A DNA stretch of 64,000 nucleotides from Terriglobia bacterium (GTDB lineage: Bacteria > Acidobacteriota > Terriglobia > UBA7540). Position numbers and translations under genes: made by a program. Numbering within the stretch: position 1 is the stretch's first letter; each line of letters opens with the position of its first letter. A model generated the notes under the pieces. The model worked only from the letters and a program-made list of their open reading frames with translations. It made no database searches and was not told the origin of the DNA. Below are positions 43,265-52,657 of this stretch, piece by piece. The stretch is from NCBI GenBank assembly GCA_030038235.1, contig JASHPE010000104.1, positions 1 to 64,000 on the forward strand. The letters are read 5' to 3'.

Positions 43265-44596
43265 ATGAGCCAGATCCGCACAATACTTGAAGAGCCTCGC
43301 CGATTCCGTCTCAACATGGTCATCGTGCTTGGCATCGCTCTCCTTGTGCGATTGGCGGTGGCCGGAGCATTCTGGCATTCGTGGGGTTGGCATCACAACG
43401 AGATCCCGGATTCATGGAATAAACTCGCGATCAATCTGGTTGATAGTGGGACCTTCGGATTTGATCCCGGTCAATCAACAATCACCCGGGGACCCGTTTT
43501 TCCGCTGCTCGAGGTCCCACTCTACCTTGCGTTCGGTGAAAGATATTCAGGCTGGTGTATAAGCCTTCTGTTACTCGATACCCTGACATGTTTTCTTGTT
43601 ATTATCCTTTTTCGAAAGTTGTGGGGTAGTCTTCCCGCGCTGCTTGCGGGGCTCTTTTACGCCGTCAACCTCCCGGTCGTATACTATACGGCCAAGATTT
43701 CGCAGGTCACGAGCATAGTTCCGTTTGTCGTGCTTTGTATGTATCTCTTTTCGTCTTGGGAATATGATTATTCCTGCCGCTGGCGGCCATGGGTGCTTGG
43801 GTTGGTCTCTGGTTTGATGATCCTGGATAAGACCGTCTATTTACCGATACCCATTGCCTGTTCAGCGCTTCTGGTCTGGTCGAAGCGACACGAACTGAAG
43901 CTTGGCGCCCGATTGTTGCCTGTCGCAATTTACCTGGTCGTGGCTGCCGCAGTTGTCGCTCCCTGGACGGTACGAAACTATGTGTTAACTGGAGGGAGAC
44001 TGGTTCCGGTGCAGAACATGTTCTGGGAGCTCAATGTGCAAGATGTACTCTACTATAAACTTAGCCAGGCGGGGGGGCTCGACCGCCCGGAAGGAGTGAC
44101 GCTTGATTACTTCTTCGAACAGGAACGCCCGATGCAACTCTCCAGCGGAGTCAGTCCTGACTTTCCGAAATACATGAGCCGCGCCAAATGGGAGTACGCC
44201 CGTGACCAAGCCTTCCGCACCGTTTATTTGAAATGGCTCAGGCAGGATCCGGGCACGATCCTTCATGTGAAGGCGGAAAATCTTTGGAACTTCTGGGTAC
44301 GAGCTGAGAATTGGCAGAAGACGCGCCTGCTGATCTTGATGCAGGTGCCGTTCCTTGGAGTCGTGCTGGCAAGTCTGGTAATTCTTTTTCATAACGGACA
44401 ACTTCACCGGGTGAAATTCGGTTTGGTCATTGTTCTGGCGCTTTGGGCCGAGCATTGCCCTGTTTTTGCCTGGGGCCGCTTTTCCCTGGATTTGGTTCCC
44501 ATCCTCGGTCTGATCTTCGGCTTGGGAGCCGCAGCGATCGCGGTTCCGCAACCAAACGAGCTTCTTGGGGTATTACAATTGGAGCAACTTGTGTGA
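43265..44596 (+). CDS. GT39/ArnT-like membrane glycosyltransferase
   Basis: A 443-residue multi-pass protein (about ten helices). The first loop contains the acidic residues expected in this GT-C family (HNEIPDSWNKLAINLVDSG) and ends in RGPVFPLLEVPLYLAFG, the RxP-F/PLL pattern of dolichyl-phosphate-mannose-type transferases. It uses a polyprenyl-phosphate sugar to decorate a periplasmic acceptor. The GT2 gene upstream at 42179 could make that donor, though the repeats separate the two. Confidence 0.85.
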   Translation: MSQIRTILEEPRRFRLNMVIVLGIALLVRLAVAGAFWHSWGWHHNEIPDSWNKLAINLVDSGTFGFDPGQSTITRGPVFPLLEVPLYLAFGERYSGWCISLLLLDTLTCFLVIILFRKLWGSLPALLAGLFYAVNLPVVYYTAKISQVTSIVPFVVLCMYLFSSWEYDYSCRWRPWVLGLVSGLMILDKTVYLPIPIACSALLVWSKRHELKLGARLLPVAIYLVVAAAVVAPWTVRNYVLTGGRLVPVQNMFWELNVQDVLYYKLSQAGGLDRPEGVTLDYFFEQERPMQLSSGVSPDFPKYMSRAKWEYARDQAFRTVYLKWLRQDPGTILHVKAENLWNFWVRAENWQKTRLLILMQVPFLGVVLASLVILFHNGQLHRVKFGLVIVLALWAEHCPVFAWGRFSLDLVPILGLIFGLGAAAIAVPQPNELLGVLQLEQLV

Positions 44597-44781
44597 AGGA
44601 ACGCATGACCAATAGGGTATTCTTGAGCGGTTGCGAAAACATGGCATTATCTACCCCAGGGAATGCCTGACCTGGGATGCGAAGGCCCAAAGCGCTACCC
44701 GGGTCCTGAATTGGGCCGTGCGGCCGCGTCCGAAAGCGGACCTGCGGCCCCTTGCACCTATCTGAGAAGGAGGACGAGAGC

Positions 44782-45816
44782 ATGACGCCCGCGGCGGAGA
44801 ACGGCATTGAGATCAGAGTGAAGGGCCGATGGGTGACGGTTCCCGCCGTGGATGTCAATGGCAAGAAGCTCATCGTTACAGGAACGTGGCTGAAAACAGC
44901 CGCGGTCCGTAGCGAGGCGATGATGGAGAACGAACTAGAGAATCCCGAGTCCTACATAGATAGGTTGCGGGGCGATGCGAACCACGCCTTGAGGGCCGAC
45001 ATCTTCACTTTTGTTCAAAAACTACCTGCTACGTCCGCGAAATACGCTTACCCGATGGTCTGGGAAAGTGTTGCCGCCATTCACCTAACCAGCTTCGAGC
45101 AGTGGTGGGAAGGGCTCCCGCAGGAAAGCCGGAAGAACGTGAGGCGGTCCCAGAAGCGCGGTCTGCTAGTGAGGATTTCGGGCTTCGACGACGAGCTTCT
45201 TCAGGGCATCCGGAAGGTGAACGACGAGGCTCCGTTGCGGCAAGGCTTGCGGAACGCCTACTACGGCAGGAGTCTCGACGAGACCAGAAGGCTGTACGGC
45301 GAGTTCGTCGGCCGCTGCGACTTTATCTGTGCCTACTTTGGTGAAGAACTGATAGGTTTTCTGCACTTAGTCTATCGTGGAGATATAGCGTCGATCTTAA
45401 ATCTCACCACCAGGCCAAGTCACTTCGACAAGAGACCCGCAAACGCCCTCGTGGCGAAGGCTGTACAACTCTGCGATGCAAAGGGCATATCTTATCTTAC
45501 CTATGGCCTATACAATTACGGGAAGAAGCAGGACCACCCCTTACGCACATTCAAAATTCGGAACGGGTTTGGAGAGATCCTCGTGCCTCGATACTTCGTC
45601 CCGCTGACGCGATGGGGCAGACTTTGCATGAAGGCGGGGTTTCATCGGGGGTTGGTCGGAGTGCTTCCCCACCCAATGATCAGGGCGGCAGTGCGCGTGC
45701 GTGCGTTATGGTACCATTTCAGGCTGTCCCTAAGCCGGTGTAGCTCAACGATAGAGCAGCCGAGTCGTAATCGGCCTATGGAGCGTTCGACTCCTCCCGC
45801 CGGCTCCAGCGGCTAG
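44782..45816 (+). CDS. FemAB/GNAT-like acyltransferase family protein
   Basis: About 344 residues with an acetyltransferase-like core: FEQWWEGLPQESRKNVRRSQ (the typical start of the FemAB-like peptidoglycan/EPS acyltransferase domain), RLYGEFVGRCDFICAYFGEE, LIGFLHLVYRGD and ANALVAKAVQLCDAKGISYL. Proteins of this type occur in exopolysaccharide clusters, possibly adding acyl or aminoacyl groups. ATG 44782 follows AGAAGGAGGACGAGAGC. The last ~28 residues (LSRCSSTIEQPSRN onward) are the translation of a tRNA-like gene on the same strand, so the original stop was probably lost when that sequence was acquired or the frame runs through it. Confidence 0.75.
   Translation: MTPAAENGIEIRVKGRWVTVPAVDVNGKKLIVTGTWLKTAAVRSEAMMENELENPESYIDRLRGDANHALRADIFTFVQKLPATSAKYAYPMVWESVAAIHLTSFEQWWEGLPQESRKNVRRSQKRGLLVRISGFDDELLQGIRKVNDEAPLRQGLRNAYYGRSLDETRRLYGEFVGRCDFICAYFGEELIGFLHLVYRGDIASILNLTTRPSHFDKRPANALVAKAVQLCDAKGISYLTYGLYNYGKKQDHPLRTFKIRNGFGEILVPRYFVPLTRWGRLCMKAGFHRGLVGVLPHPMIRAAVRVRALWYHFRLSLSRCSSTIEQPSRNRPMERSTPPAGSSG
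45734..45808 (+). tRNA. tRNA-Thr(CGT)-like gene, probably degenerate
   Basis: The acceptor arms GCCGGTG (45734-45740) and CGCCGGC (45798-45804) pair fully with one G-U, followed by T and an encoded CCA (45806-45808). The D stem GCTC/GAGC and anticodon stem GCCGA/TCGGC are perfect, with loop GTCGTAA giving anticodon CGT (Thr, codon ACG). Two defects stand out: the D loop is only seven bases (AACGATA) and lacks the G18-G19 pair, and the T stem fits CCTCC only if one C is bulged. It therefore may be a pseudo-tRNA. It lies inside the 3' end of the acyltransferase frame. Confidence 0.65.
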
Positions 45817-45928
45817 TATGGGAATGACCTTTGCCCCTCGCTCATTTCCTGGTACGCTGAGGGGCGTACCGACCTCGACTGTGTTCGGCGAAGTTCTGCA
45901 CAGACAAGGTTTCGACAGCCAATGCCGC

Positions 45929-47782
45929 TCACTGCGCAGTCGCAGCGAGGTTCGTCGGCGGATTGGGTGGTCCGCTGCTGCTGTCGAGTGGATGGGGATA
46001 GATATACGGCGTGTAAGAAGCAGGGGACGAGGTGGTCGTGCTCCAGGTGTTCGTGCCGATGCAGAAATCGAGCTGGTTGTTGTCAGTTTCCCAGTAAGCC
46101 GTTCCTTCCGTGCCCCCGTTCGAGGACGGTGTGCAGGAGGTTGGGCGATCGGCAAGCGTACCATGACCAACGCCTGTGCTGCCGTTGAATGGCGATGTCG
46201 AGCTGGTCTGGGCCGCTTGGTTGGCCGTCTCTGTGAAGTAGTCGCGATTCGCTATGACCCTTGCCGTATCGGAGTAAACTACTCCGGTGCCCGGTGTGCC
46301 TCCGTTGAAGCTGTTCATCCAAGCGTAAGTGGGCGACGGGACTTCGTTAGCAGCAACGGACTGGGGGTTCGGTCCGCTGTACAGGTATCCAGCACCCCGG
46401 CCTCCGGCTTGGTCGATGCAGATTGTGGCGCGAAGTATCTGAATGGAATCACCCGCGCTGGGAGTCCAGGCCCCCGGACCTCCACTATACGCGATCGTCA
46501 CCGTGTTCGCGGTGTTGGCCGTAATCTCCGAGCCCGTCGACTGGGTAAGGTCATGCACGGAATAGGGAGCGCCGGTCGGAATCCACTGGTTTGTCGTCCA
46601 TCCCGGCGAGCTGCCAGACACCGTGATGGTGAATGGCCCAGAGCCCGAAACGGAACCAATCGTGCCGGAGTAGTAGGTTGTGCCGCCATCCTTATCGTAA
46701 GGCGCCGACCCGTCGCAGACTCCCCACCCACCGATGCTCCCTTGGGTTCGATAGGTGTTCAAATTCATAAAGGTATTTAGTCCCGCCTCTGAAGCAAAAC
46801 TGAAGGTATTGCTCCAGGTGAGCCCAGTTCCACCTCTAAGACTTACGGGCGCCTGACACTCCGTGGAAGCCGGGCAATTAATGGTGTTGTCGTAGAACTC
46901 CCAAACACGACCGCTTCGGGGACGGCCATTCGACTCCGTACCGTGCCAAGCCAACTCGGCGTTGATGTCGTCCGTATTGAAGGTGTTGTACCGGGCGACG
47001 ACGCGGCCACCGCCTTGGTTTTGCTGCGTTCCCGCAGTGCCCTCGTTATCGGTTAGCCCGGCATCGTTGAGCGTGTTGTTCTCAAAGAACAGGAAATTGG
47101 CTGAACCATATGCTTCCGGCTGCGCCCAGGAGTTGTCGCCGTAGTACCCAACTCCAAGAAAGCTGGCGTTAGACTGCTCTACCAGTTGCAAGTAATTTCC
47201 GGCGCTCCCATTGATGGTGTTATGGTCGATCACTCCAAACATATCGCCGACGGCGTTGATCCCGTAAGAGATGCCGACATTCGCGTGCCCCGCCCAATTG
47301 GAAAAAGTGATGTTGTCCATGCGAAGGTTCGGGCAGCCAGAAGATGCGCAAGTTCCGAGGACCGACAATGCGATGCCTGACCCGGTGCCGGAGGCTATCG
47401 TCATGCAAGAGAGGCGCGTCGTTGAGTTCCCATATTGCGGCGTCGGCCTGAAAGCGGTGATGCCGCCGGTTACGGTGATGCTGGTCTGGGTGCAGGACGA
47501 GTTCGCACCCGTGGTGCTCGACCCGCTATTCGGCGTGCCGGTGCCTATGACGGTGATGCCGATATTCGAGGGATAGGTAATGCCCGTGCTCCAGGTGCAG
47601 GAGCCAGTCGGAACGATGATGGTGTCGCCGTCAACTGCGGTATGGATGGGGCCGTTGACGACCGCGTTCACGTCGCTCTGGTTGCAGGTTGCAGCCGTGT
47701 AAGTGCCCTGCGCCCGCACCGCCACAGCAAAGGCGAGGTAAGCGAGTAAGGTGAATAAAAGTCCTTTAGCAAGTGCGCGCAT
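45929..47782 (-). CDS. Secreted parallel beta-helix (pectate-lyase-like) protein
   Basis: A 617-residue exported protein with signal peptide (LLFTLLAYLAFAVAVRAQ). The region from ~130 to ~330 has short turns rich in Asn/Gly such as FFENNTLNDAGL, VIDHNTINGSAG and VARYNTFNTDD, spaced like right-handed beta-helix coils. A ~120-residue beta-rich insert follows. The C-terminus ends in a Pro-rich tail (SSGPPNPPTNLAATAQ), the beginning of what is often a fibronectin type III linker in related proteins; here it stops, so the protein may be shortened. It may bind or cleave polysaccharide. It stands alone on the minus strand. Confidence 0.8.
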   Translation of the reverse strand: MRALAKGLLFTLLAYLAFAVAVRAQGTYTAATCNQSDVNAVVNGPIHTAVDGDTIIVPTGSCTWSTGITYPSNIGITVIGTGTPNSGSSTTGANSSCTQTSITVTGGITAFRPTPQYGNSTTRLSCMTIASGTGSGIALSVLGTCASSGCPNLRMDNITFSNWAGHANVGISYGINAVGDMFGVIDHNTINGSAGNYLQLVEQSNASFLGVGYYGDNSWAQPEAYGSANFLFFENNTLNDAGLTDNEGTAGTQQNQGGGRVVARYNTFNTDDINAELAWHGTESNGRPRSGRVWEFYDNTINCPASTECQAPVSLRGGTGLTWSNTFSFASEAGLNTFMNLNTYRTQGSIGGWGVCDGSAPYDKDGGTTYYSGTIGSVSGSGPFTITVSGSSPGWTTNQWIPTGAPYSVHDLTQSTGSEITANTANTVTIAYSGGPGAWTPSAGDSIQILRATICIDQAGGRGAGYLYSGPNPQSVAANEVPSPTYAWMNSFNGGTPGTGVVYSDTARVIANRDYFTETANQAAQTSSTSPFNGSTGVGHGTLADRPTSCTPSSNGGTEGTAYWETDNNQLDFCIGTNTWSTTTSSPASYTPYIYPHPLDSSSGPPNPPTNLAATAQ

Positions 47783-48526
47783 TAGCCTTAGTCCTCAGTT
47801 TTCGCGGCTCCTTATTCCCGCTCGGGAGCCGTAGTATACCGCCAATACGTAACATCGGTTGTTCAGGAAAAAAATTTAGCAGGCTATTCAAAGGCGCTCT
47901 CTGGTTCTCCAGACGCAGTCATTCCCGCGAAAGACGCAGTCATTCCTGCGAAAGCGGGAATCCAGTTCCTTAGCAGCGCCTTTTCAGGTGGGGGGTTCGC
48001 AGTGGATTCCCGGTTTCGTGGGAATGGTTGGGCTTCGAAAGAGATTCTTTTACCCATAGAGCCGGTGGGGACTTATTTCCTACTTGACCTTTCAGCAGAA
48101 TTGATGTATGAGTAATATTTACATGCTGACCGGACCGAGCTTGGCTCATCTTGATGGCTCGGCGCCATCTGAACCTGTCGGATATTACTTTCGCCTCCAA
48201 AGCCATCCAAACCCATTGCAGTTAAACTCAATTGTTTCAGTTGCTTATCCACGGAATGCCGAGCGCCAAACCCATTGGGCTCAACTTGCGTGTTTTCAGC
48301 AACTTGAGCTCGAAAAGGGGTCCTTTTTTAGCAAAAAGATAGTTGGAAATTCGCAGGGTCTGGAAGGCATGATACAAAGGAAGCTGGAATGTGGTTCAGA
48401 ATCAGCAAGATGCCTGGGAAGCCCTGGAACGCCTTCTAACCAACGAACCTTAATGAAAAACGGGGGAGAAGGGCACGGCCAGTCTCCTCGGGTCGCCTTG
48501 CAGCGGACCCGGGGCAGAGTGAATTA
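47783..48526. other. 744-base intergenic region with REP-like palindromes
   Basis: A 21-base unit is tandemly duplicated at 47911-47954 (AGACGCAGTCATTCC then GCGAAAG), the second copy running into the palindrome ATTCCTGCGAAAGCGGGAAT (47942-47961). An opposite-facing copy, ATTCCCGGTTTCGTGGGAAT, lies at 48006-48025. This is a familiar kind of dispersed bacterial palindrome. A plus-strand frame at 48108-48527 has no recognisable domain and is not reported as a gene. Promoters for the flanking genes should also lie here. Confidence 0.6.
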
Positions 48527-49561
48527 ATGCAACCGCTGGTCTCAATTCTGATCCCCGCCTATAACGCCGAGCGTTGGATCGGCGACACCGTCCGGTCGGC
48601 AGTTGCCCAGACTTGGCCGCGCAAGGAAATCATCGTGGTCAACGATGGTTCCACGGACGGGACGGCCGACGTGGTGCGGCGATTTGCCTCGAAAGGGGTT
48701 GTGCTCATCTCCAGGGAGAATCGCGGCCTTTGTGCGACCCAGAACGAGGCCTTTCGGGCAAGCAAAGGCGACTATATTCAGTGGCTGGATGCGGATGACG
48801 CCCTGGCGCCCGACAAGATCGAGCGGCAGCTTGCGGCGCTGCGGGATGGAGAGAGCCGACGAATCCTTCTTTCTTCGCCGTGGGCTCCGTTCTACTACCG
48901 GACTTGCGGGGCGCAGTTCGTTCGCAACTCCTTGTGGCAAGACCTTTCCCCCGTCGAGTGGCTGCTGCGGAAGCTGAGCGGAAACATCCACATGCAAAAC
49001 GCGACCTGGCTGGTCAGCCGCGAATTGACCGAGGCCGCCGGGCCTTGGGACACGCGCCTTCACTATGATCAAGACGGTGAATACTTTGCGCGCGTGCTTC
49101 TGGCCTCAGCAGGCACCCGTTTCGTGCCTGAGACCGGGATTTTCTACCGGCTGTCGGGCCCAGACAGCATCAGCGTCATCGGCAGGTCCAACAAGAAGAA
49201 AGAATCCTTGTTGATCTCCATGAAATTACACATCCAGTATATGCGATCACTCGAAGAAAGCGACCGTGTCCGCAAGGCCTGCCTGACCTATTTGCAGAAT
49301 TGGTACGGACAATTCCATCCCGAGCGTCCTGACTTGGCTGCGGAGGCACAGAGGCTGGCCGCGGAGTTTGGGGGTCGCCTGGAGCCACCCCAGATGTCCT
49401 GGAAATACTCCTGGTTGGAACCAATATTCGGCTGGGGAGCGGCAAAATGGGCTGAGCTAGAGCTTCCGCAGTTCAAGGCTTCGTGCCTCCGGCGCTGGGA
49501 CAAGGCCATGTACGACTGGGAAAACGCTAAGCAGACTGACCCCGTAACATCAACGCCGTAA
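48527..49561 (+). CDS. Glycosyltransferase family 2 protein
   Basis: A 344-residue GT-A enzyme: VSILIPAYNAERWIGDTVRS, IIVVNDGSTDGTADVVRRF, and the DxD-type WLDADDALAPDKIERQL. The acceptor side contains AAGPWDTRLHYDQDGEYFAR. It begins the second polysaccharide block. Specificity is unknown. Confidence 0.93.
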   Translation: MQPLVSILIPAYNAERWIGDTVRSAVAQTWPRKEIIVVNDGSTDGTADVVRRFASKGVVLISRENRGLCATQNEAFRASKGDYIQWLDADDALAPDKIERQLAALRDGESRRILLSSPWAPFYYRTCGAQFVRNSLWQDLSPVEWLLRKLSGNIHMQNATWLVSRELTEAAGPWDTRLHYDQDGEYFARVLLASAGTRFVPETGIFYRLSGPDSISVIGRSNKKKESLLISMKLHIQYMRSLEESDRVRKACLTYLQNWYGQFHPERPDLAAEAQRLAAEFGGRLEPPQMSWKYSWLEPIFGWGAAKWAELELPQFKASCLRRWDKAMYDWENAKQTDPVTSTP

Positions 49562-49584
49562 ACAGCTTACGCTCATCTGAAGCC

Positions 49585-50187
49585 TTGCAGTTCGACGTGG
49601 CAACAGCCAAGTTGACTCAACAGACAGACAGGATCATCGCCATCTGGGACGAGCACTTGCGGGTCGCCAGGGCGCTTTCCGCACTCGCCCCGGAAGTCTC
49701 AGACGCCGTCGACCTGATATATTCGGCCCTTGACGCTGGCGGTCAATTACTGATCGCCGGGAATGGTGGATCCGCAGGTGATGCGCAGCACATTGCCGCG
49801 GAACTGACCGGCCGCTTCCTCCTCGAGCGACAGGCGTTACGGGCTCTGGCTCTGCACGGGAATACGTCGGCTTTGACCGCTATTGGCAACGACTACGGGT
49901 ACGAGTATGTCTTTGCCCGCGAGCTGTCCGCCCACGCCCGACCGGGCGACGTGCTGCTGGCGATCTCGACGAGTGGCAACAGCCGGAACATCCTGCGGGC
50001 GATCGAAGTGGCGCGCCGGTTGAAGGTAAGCGTGATCGGGCTGACAGGCGAATCAGGGGGCGAAATGCGGGCGGCGTGCGACCTTTGCCTGTGCGTGCCT
50101 TCCAGGTCCACGGCGCGGATCCAGGAAATGCACATCATGATCGGGCACGCCATCTGCGAGTTGCTAGAGGAGAGGCTGGCGGCATGA
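49585..50187 (+). CDS. gmhA: D-sedoheptulose-7-phosphate isomerase
   Basis: A 200-residue SIS-domain isomerase, the first step of ADP-heptose synthesis. The phosphosugar-binding segments are LLIAGNGGSAGDAQHIAAEL and LAISTSGNSRNILRAIEVAR. The usual acidic residue and the C-terminal histidine (RIQEMHIMIGHAICELLE) are present. The start is a TTG at 49585. Its stop overlaps the start of the next gene, a heptosyltransferase-like GT9 protein, by four bases, consistent with heptose use in this locus. HldE is encoded 26 kb upstream. Confidence 0.92.
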   Translation: MQFDVATAKLTQQTDRIIAIWDEHLRVARALSALAPEVSDAVDLIYSALDAGGQLLIAGNGGSAGDAQHIAAELTGRFLLERQALRALALHGNTSALTAIGNDYGYEYVFARELSAHARPGDVLLAISTSGNSRNILRAIEVARRLKVSVIGLTGESGGEMRAACDLCLCVPSRSTARIQEMHIMIGHAICELLEERLAA

Positions 50188-51401
50188 AGGATCCGCAAAA
50201 TCCCGTGCAGCCTGGCAACGGGACGCGCGAGATCGCTTTCGATTGCCGATTCTTCGTCGGCGACCGCCCCTGCACGTGGCACAAGGCGACCGGCGTCCTT
50301 TGCACCTGCGAGCACTATCAGCGGGTCGGGCAGCGCATCCTGATCATCAAGCTCGATGCCATGGGAGACGTGCTGCGGACCACGGCACTGCTACCGGCGC
50401 TGGTCGAAGCACATCCAGGGGCCGCGATTACGTGGATCACGCGGCCGGAGTCGCGTGCCCTGCTCGAACGGAATCCGTACGTTGCTGAAACCGTTGAGTA
50501 TGGTCCGGACGCATTGCTGCAGTTGCAAGTGCGGACCTTCGATCGCGTGATCAATCTCGATGCCGGCAAGACCAGTGCGGCGCTGGCCAGCATGGCGCGC
50601 ACAAAGCAAAAGGACGGCTTCATCCTTGACGCGCGCGGCTGCGTCCAGCCGACCAATCCTGCGGCGCGCACTTGGCTGGAAATGGGCATCTTCGATGACC
50701 TCAAGCGGCAGGGTACAAGAACCTACCAGGATTTGATGCTGGATATCGTCGGCCTTTCCGGAGCGCGACACCGTTATGTTCTCGAACTGAGCGAGCAGGA
50801 ACGGGCGCGAGGGCGCATGCACCTGGAGCGCTTAGGCGTGGATTTCTCGTGTCCCGTGATGGGTCTGAATACCGGCGCCGGGCTCCGTTGGGAGCTCAAG
50901 CGCTGGCGCGAGGATGGCTACCTGGAGTTGATCGAACGCCTGGCGGCGGCACAACCCGTCCAGTTTGTGCTGCTTGGCGGCCCGGATGAGCGCGAGCGTC
51001 ATCAGCGGCTGGCGGCGCGATCCAGAGTCCCCTTGATTGACAGCGGTTGCGATAACCCGGTGCGGCATTTCGCCGCAATCGTCGCGGTGTGCAGCGTGGT
51101 TGTGGCTGGAGATACCCTGGCCATGCACCTGTCGCTCGCACTCGGGCGTCGAACGGTGATCCTGTTCGGTCCGACCAGCGCGGCTGAAATCGAAATGTAC
51201 GGGCTCGGCGAGAAGGTCGTGCCCAGGATGGAGTGCTTGGCCTGTTACAAATCCTCATGCGACTATGTGCCCAACTGCATGGACCTGATCACGACGGGCA
51301 TGGTTGAAGCTGCGGTCGAACGCCAATTGTGTGCGCTCCTTCCGGCGTCAACCGGCGTATCGCTCGGCGACGAAGCCCGGAGCGCAGAGGTGCGCGTTTG
51401 A
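50184..51401 (+). CDS. Glycosyltransferase family 9 (heptosyltransferase-like) protein
   Basis: A 405-residue GT-B enzyme. The family signature is ILIIKLDAMGDVLRTTALLP, and the donor-binding region includes VMGLNTGAGLRWELKRWRED, VLLGGPDERERHQRL and VVAGDTLAMHLSLALGRRTV. An extra N-terminal Cys-rich stretch (CRFFVGDRPCTWHKATGVLC) and C-terminal cysteines (ECLACYKSSCDYVPNC) might form a metal or disulphide site. The ATG overlaps the gmhA stop. It probably transfers heptose from ADP-heptose. Confidence 0.92.
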   Translation: MKDPQNPVQPGNGTREIAFDCRFFVGDRPCTWHKATGVLCTCEHYQRVGQRILIIKLDAMGDVLRTTALLPALVEAHPGAAITWITRPESRALLERNPYVAETVEYGPDALLQLQVRTFDRVINLDAGKTSAALASMARTKQKDGFILDARGCVQPTNPAARTWLEMGIFDDLKRQGTRTYQDLMLDIVGLSGARHRYVLELSEQERARGRMHLERLGVDFSCPVMGLNTGAGLRWELKRWREDGYLELIERLAAAQPVQFVLLGGPDERERHQRLAARSRVPLIDSGCDNPVRHFAAIVAVCSVVVAGDTLAMHLSLALGRRTVILFGPTSAAEIEMYGLGEKVVPRMECLACYKSSCDYVPNCMDLITTGMVEAAVERQLCALLPASTGVSLGDEARSAEVRV

Positions 51402-51430
51402 CGACGCCCCGAGCAACGCAGGAGACCCGC

Positions 51431-52657
51431 GTGGCCCTGCTTACCGGCGGCGCGGACCAACCCTACGCGTTTGGTCTGGCAACGGCCATCATGTCGCAGG
51501 GGGCAAATCTGGACCTGATCGGTGCCAGCGAGCTTGATTGCGCTGAATTCCGCAGCAAGCGGGGAGTGAAGTTTCTCGACCTGCGGGGGGACGTAGGACC
51601 GGATGCCAGTTTCAGTAGAAAAGCCTTCAGGGTGTTGATGTACTATGCGAGGCTCATCCGCTACGCGGCGACGGCCAAACCCCGAATTTTTCACATCCTG
51701 TGGAACAACAAGCTCGAGACCTTCGATCGAACGCTGCTGATGCTTTACTACCGGTTCCTCGGGAAAAGGCTCGTGATGACGTTGCACAATGTGAATGCGG
51801 GGCGGCGGGATTCCAGGGACACACCTTTCAACCGTTTTACGCTGAGAATCCAATACGGGTTGGCCGATCATCTCTTCGTCCACACGGAGAAGATGAAGCT
51901 TGAACTCAGCGAGGAGTTCGGCGTGGAAGGGGCCCGGGTCACCGTAATCCCGTTCGGGATCAACAACGCCGTTCCAAACACGAGCCTCACTCGGGACGAG
52001 GCTAGGCAACGGCTAGGCTTGGGTGAGGGCGAAAAGACGGTTCTGTTCTTTGGCCGCATCGCACCTTACAAGGGGCTCGACTATCTCGTGGCCGCATTCC
52101 AACAGGTTCTGGCCCGGCAAGGGGACTATCGATTGATTATCGCCGGCAGACCAAAGCACTGCGAAAACTACTGGAAAGCAGTCCTGCGATCAATGGGCCA
52201 GGAAGTGCAAAGCGGGCGGATTCTGGTCAGGGCTGACTTCATTCCGGATGACGAGGCCGAGGTTTATTTCAAAGGGGCAGACGTTCTTGCGCTGCCCTAC
52301 CGGCACATTTATCAGAGCGGCGTCTTGTTCCTGGGACACAGCTTCGGACTGCCGGTTCTCGCCGCGGACGTGGGCTCTCTGAAGGATGAGATCGTCGAGG
52401 GCAAGACGGGGTTTGTGTTCAAGCCTGAGGATCCAGTTGACCTGGCGCGGACGATCGAAAGGTACTTCGCAAGCGACTTGTTCAGAGACTTGAGCCGCCG
52501 CCGCCAAGAGATACAACGGTACGCCACCGAGCGGCATTCGTGGGATGTGGTCGCTCAGACGACGCTGGGGGTGTACGCCGGCCTCGATCGAATGTCCTCT
52601 CCCGGAGAACTCTTGAAACGCGACGCATCCTCAGTGGACGTGAAGGCTCCCCTATAA
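51431..52657 (+). CDS. Glycosyltransferase family 4 protein
   Basis: About 408 residues of GT-B fold: ALLTGGADQPYAFGLATAIM at the N-terminus, then VTLHNVNAGRRDS-like region (MTLHNVNAGRRDSRD), VIPFGINNAVP, VLFFGRIAPYKGLDYLVAAF, and the donor loop GADVLALPYRHIYQSGVLFL. The GTG at 51431 has AGGAG six bases upstream; a TTG at 51398 overlapping the previous stop is an alternative. The stop overlaps the next ATG (TAATG). Confidence 0.9.
   Translation: MALLTGGADQPYAFGLATAIMSQGANLDLIGASELDCAEFRSKRGVKFLDLRGDVGPDASFSRKAFRVLMYYARLIRYAATAKPRIFHILWNNKLETFDRTLLMLYYRFLGKRLVMTLHNVNAGRRDSRDTPFNRFTLRIQYGLADHLFVHTEKMKLELSEEFGVEGARVTVIPFGINNAVPNTSLTRDEARQRLGLGEGEKTVLFFGRIAPYKGLDYLVAAFQQVLARQGDYRLIIAGRPKHCENYWKAVLRSMGQEVQSGRILVRADFIPDDEAEVYFKGADVLALPYRHIYQSGVLFLGHSFGLPVLAADVGSLKDEIVEGKTGFVFKPEDPVDLARTIERYFASDLFRDLSRRRQEIQRYATERHSWDVVAQTTLGVYAGLDRMSSPGELLKRDASSVDVKAPL

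Noticed and set aside
48108-48527. Possible 139-residue protein before the GT2 gene
   Set aside because: No motif, no good ribosome-binding site, unusual composition, and it runs right into the next start codon; probably leader DNA.
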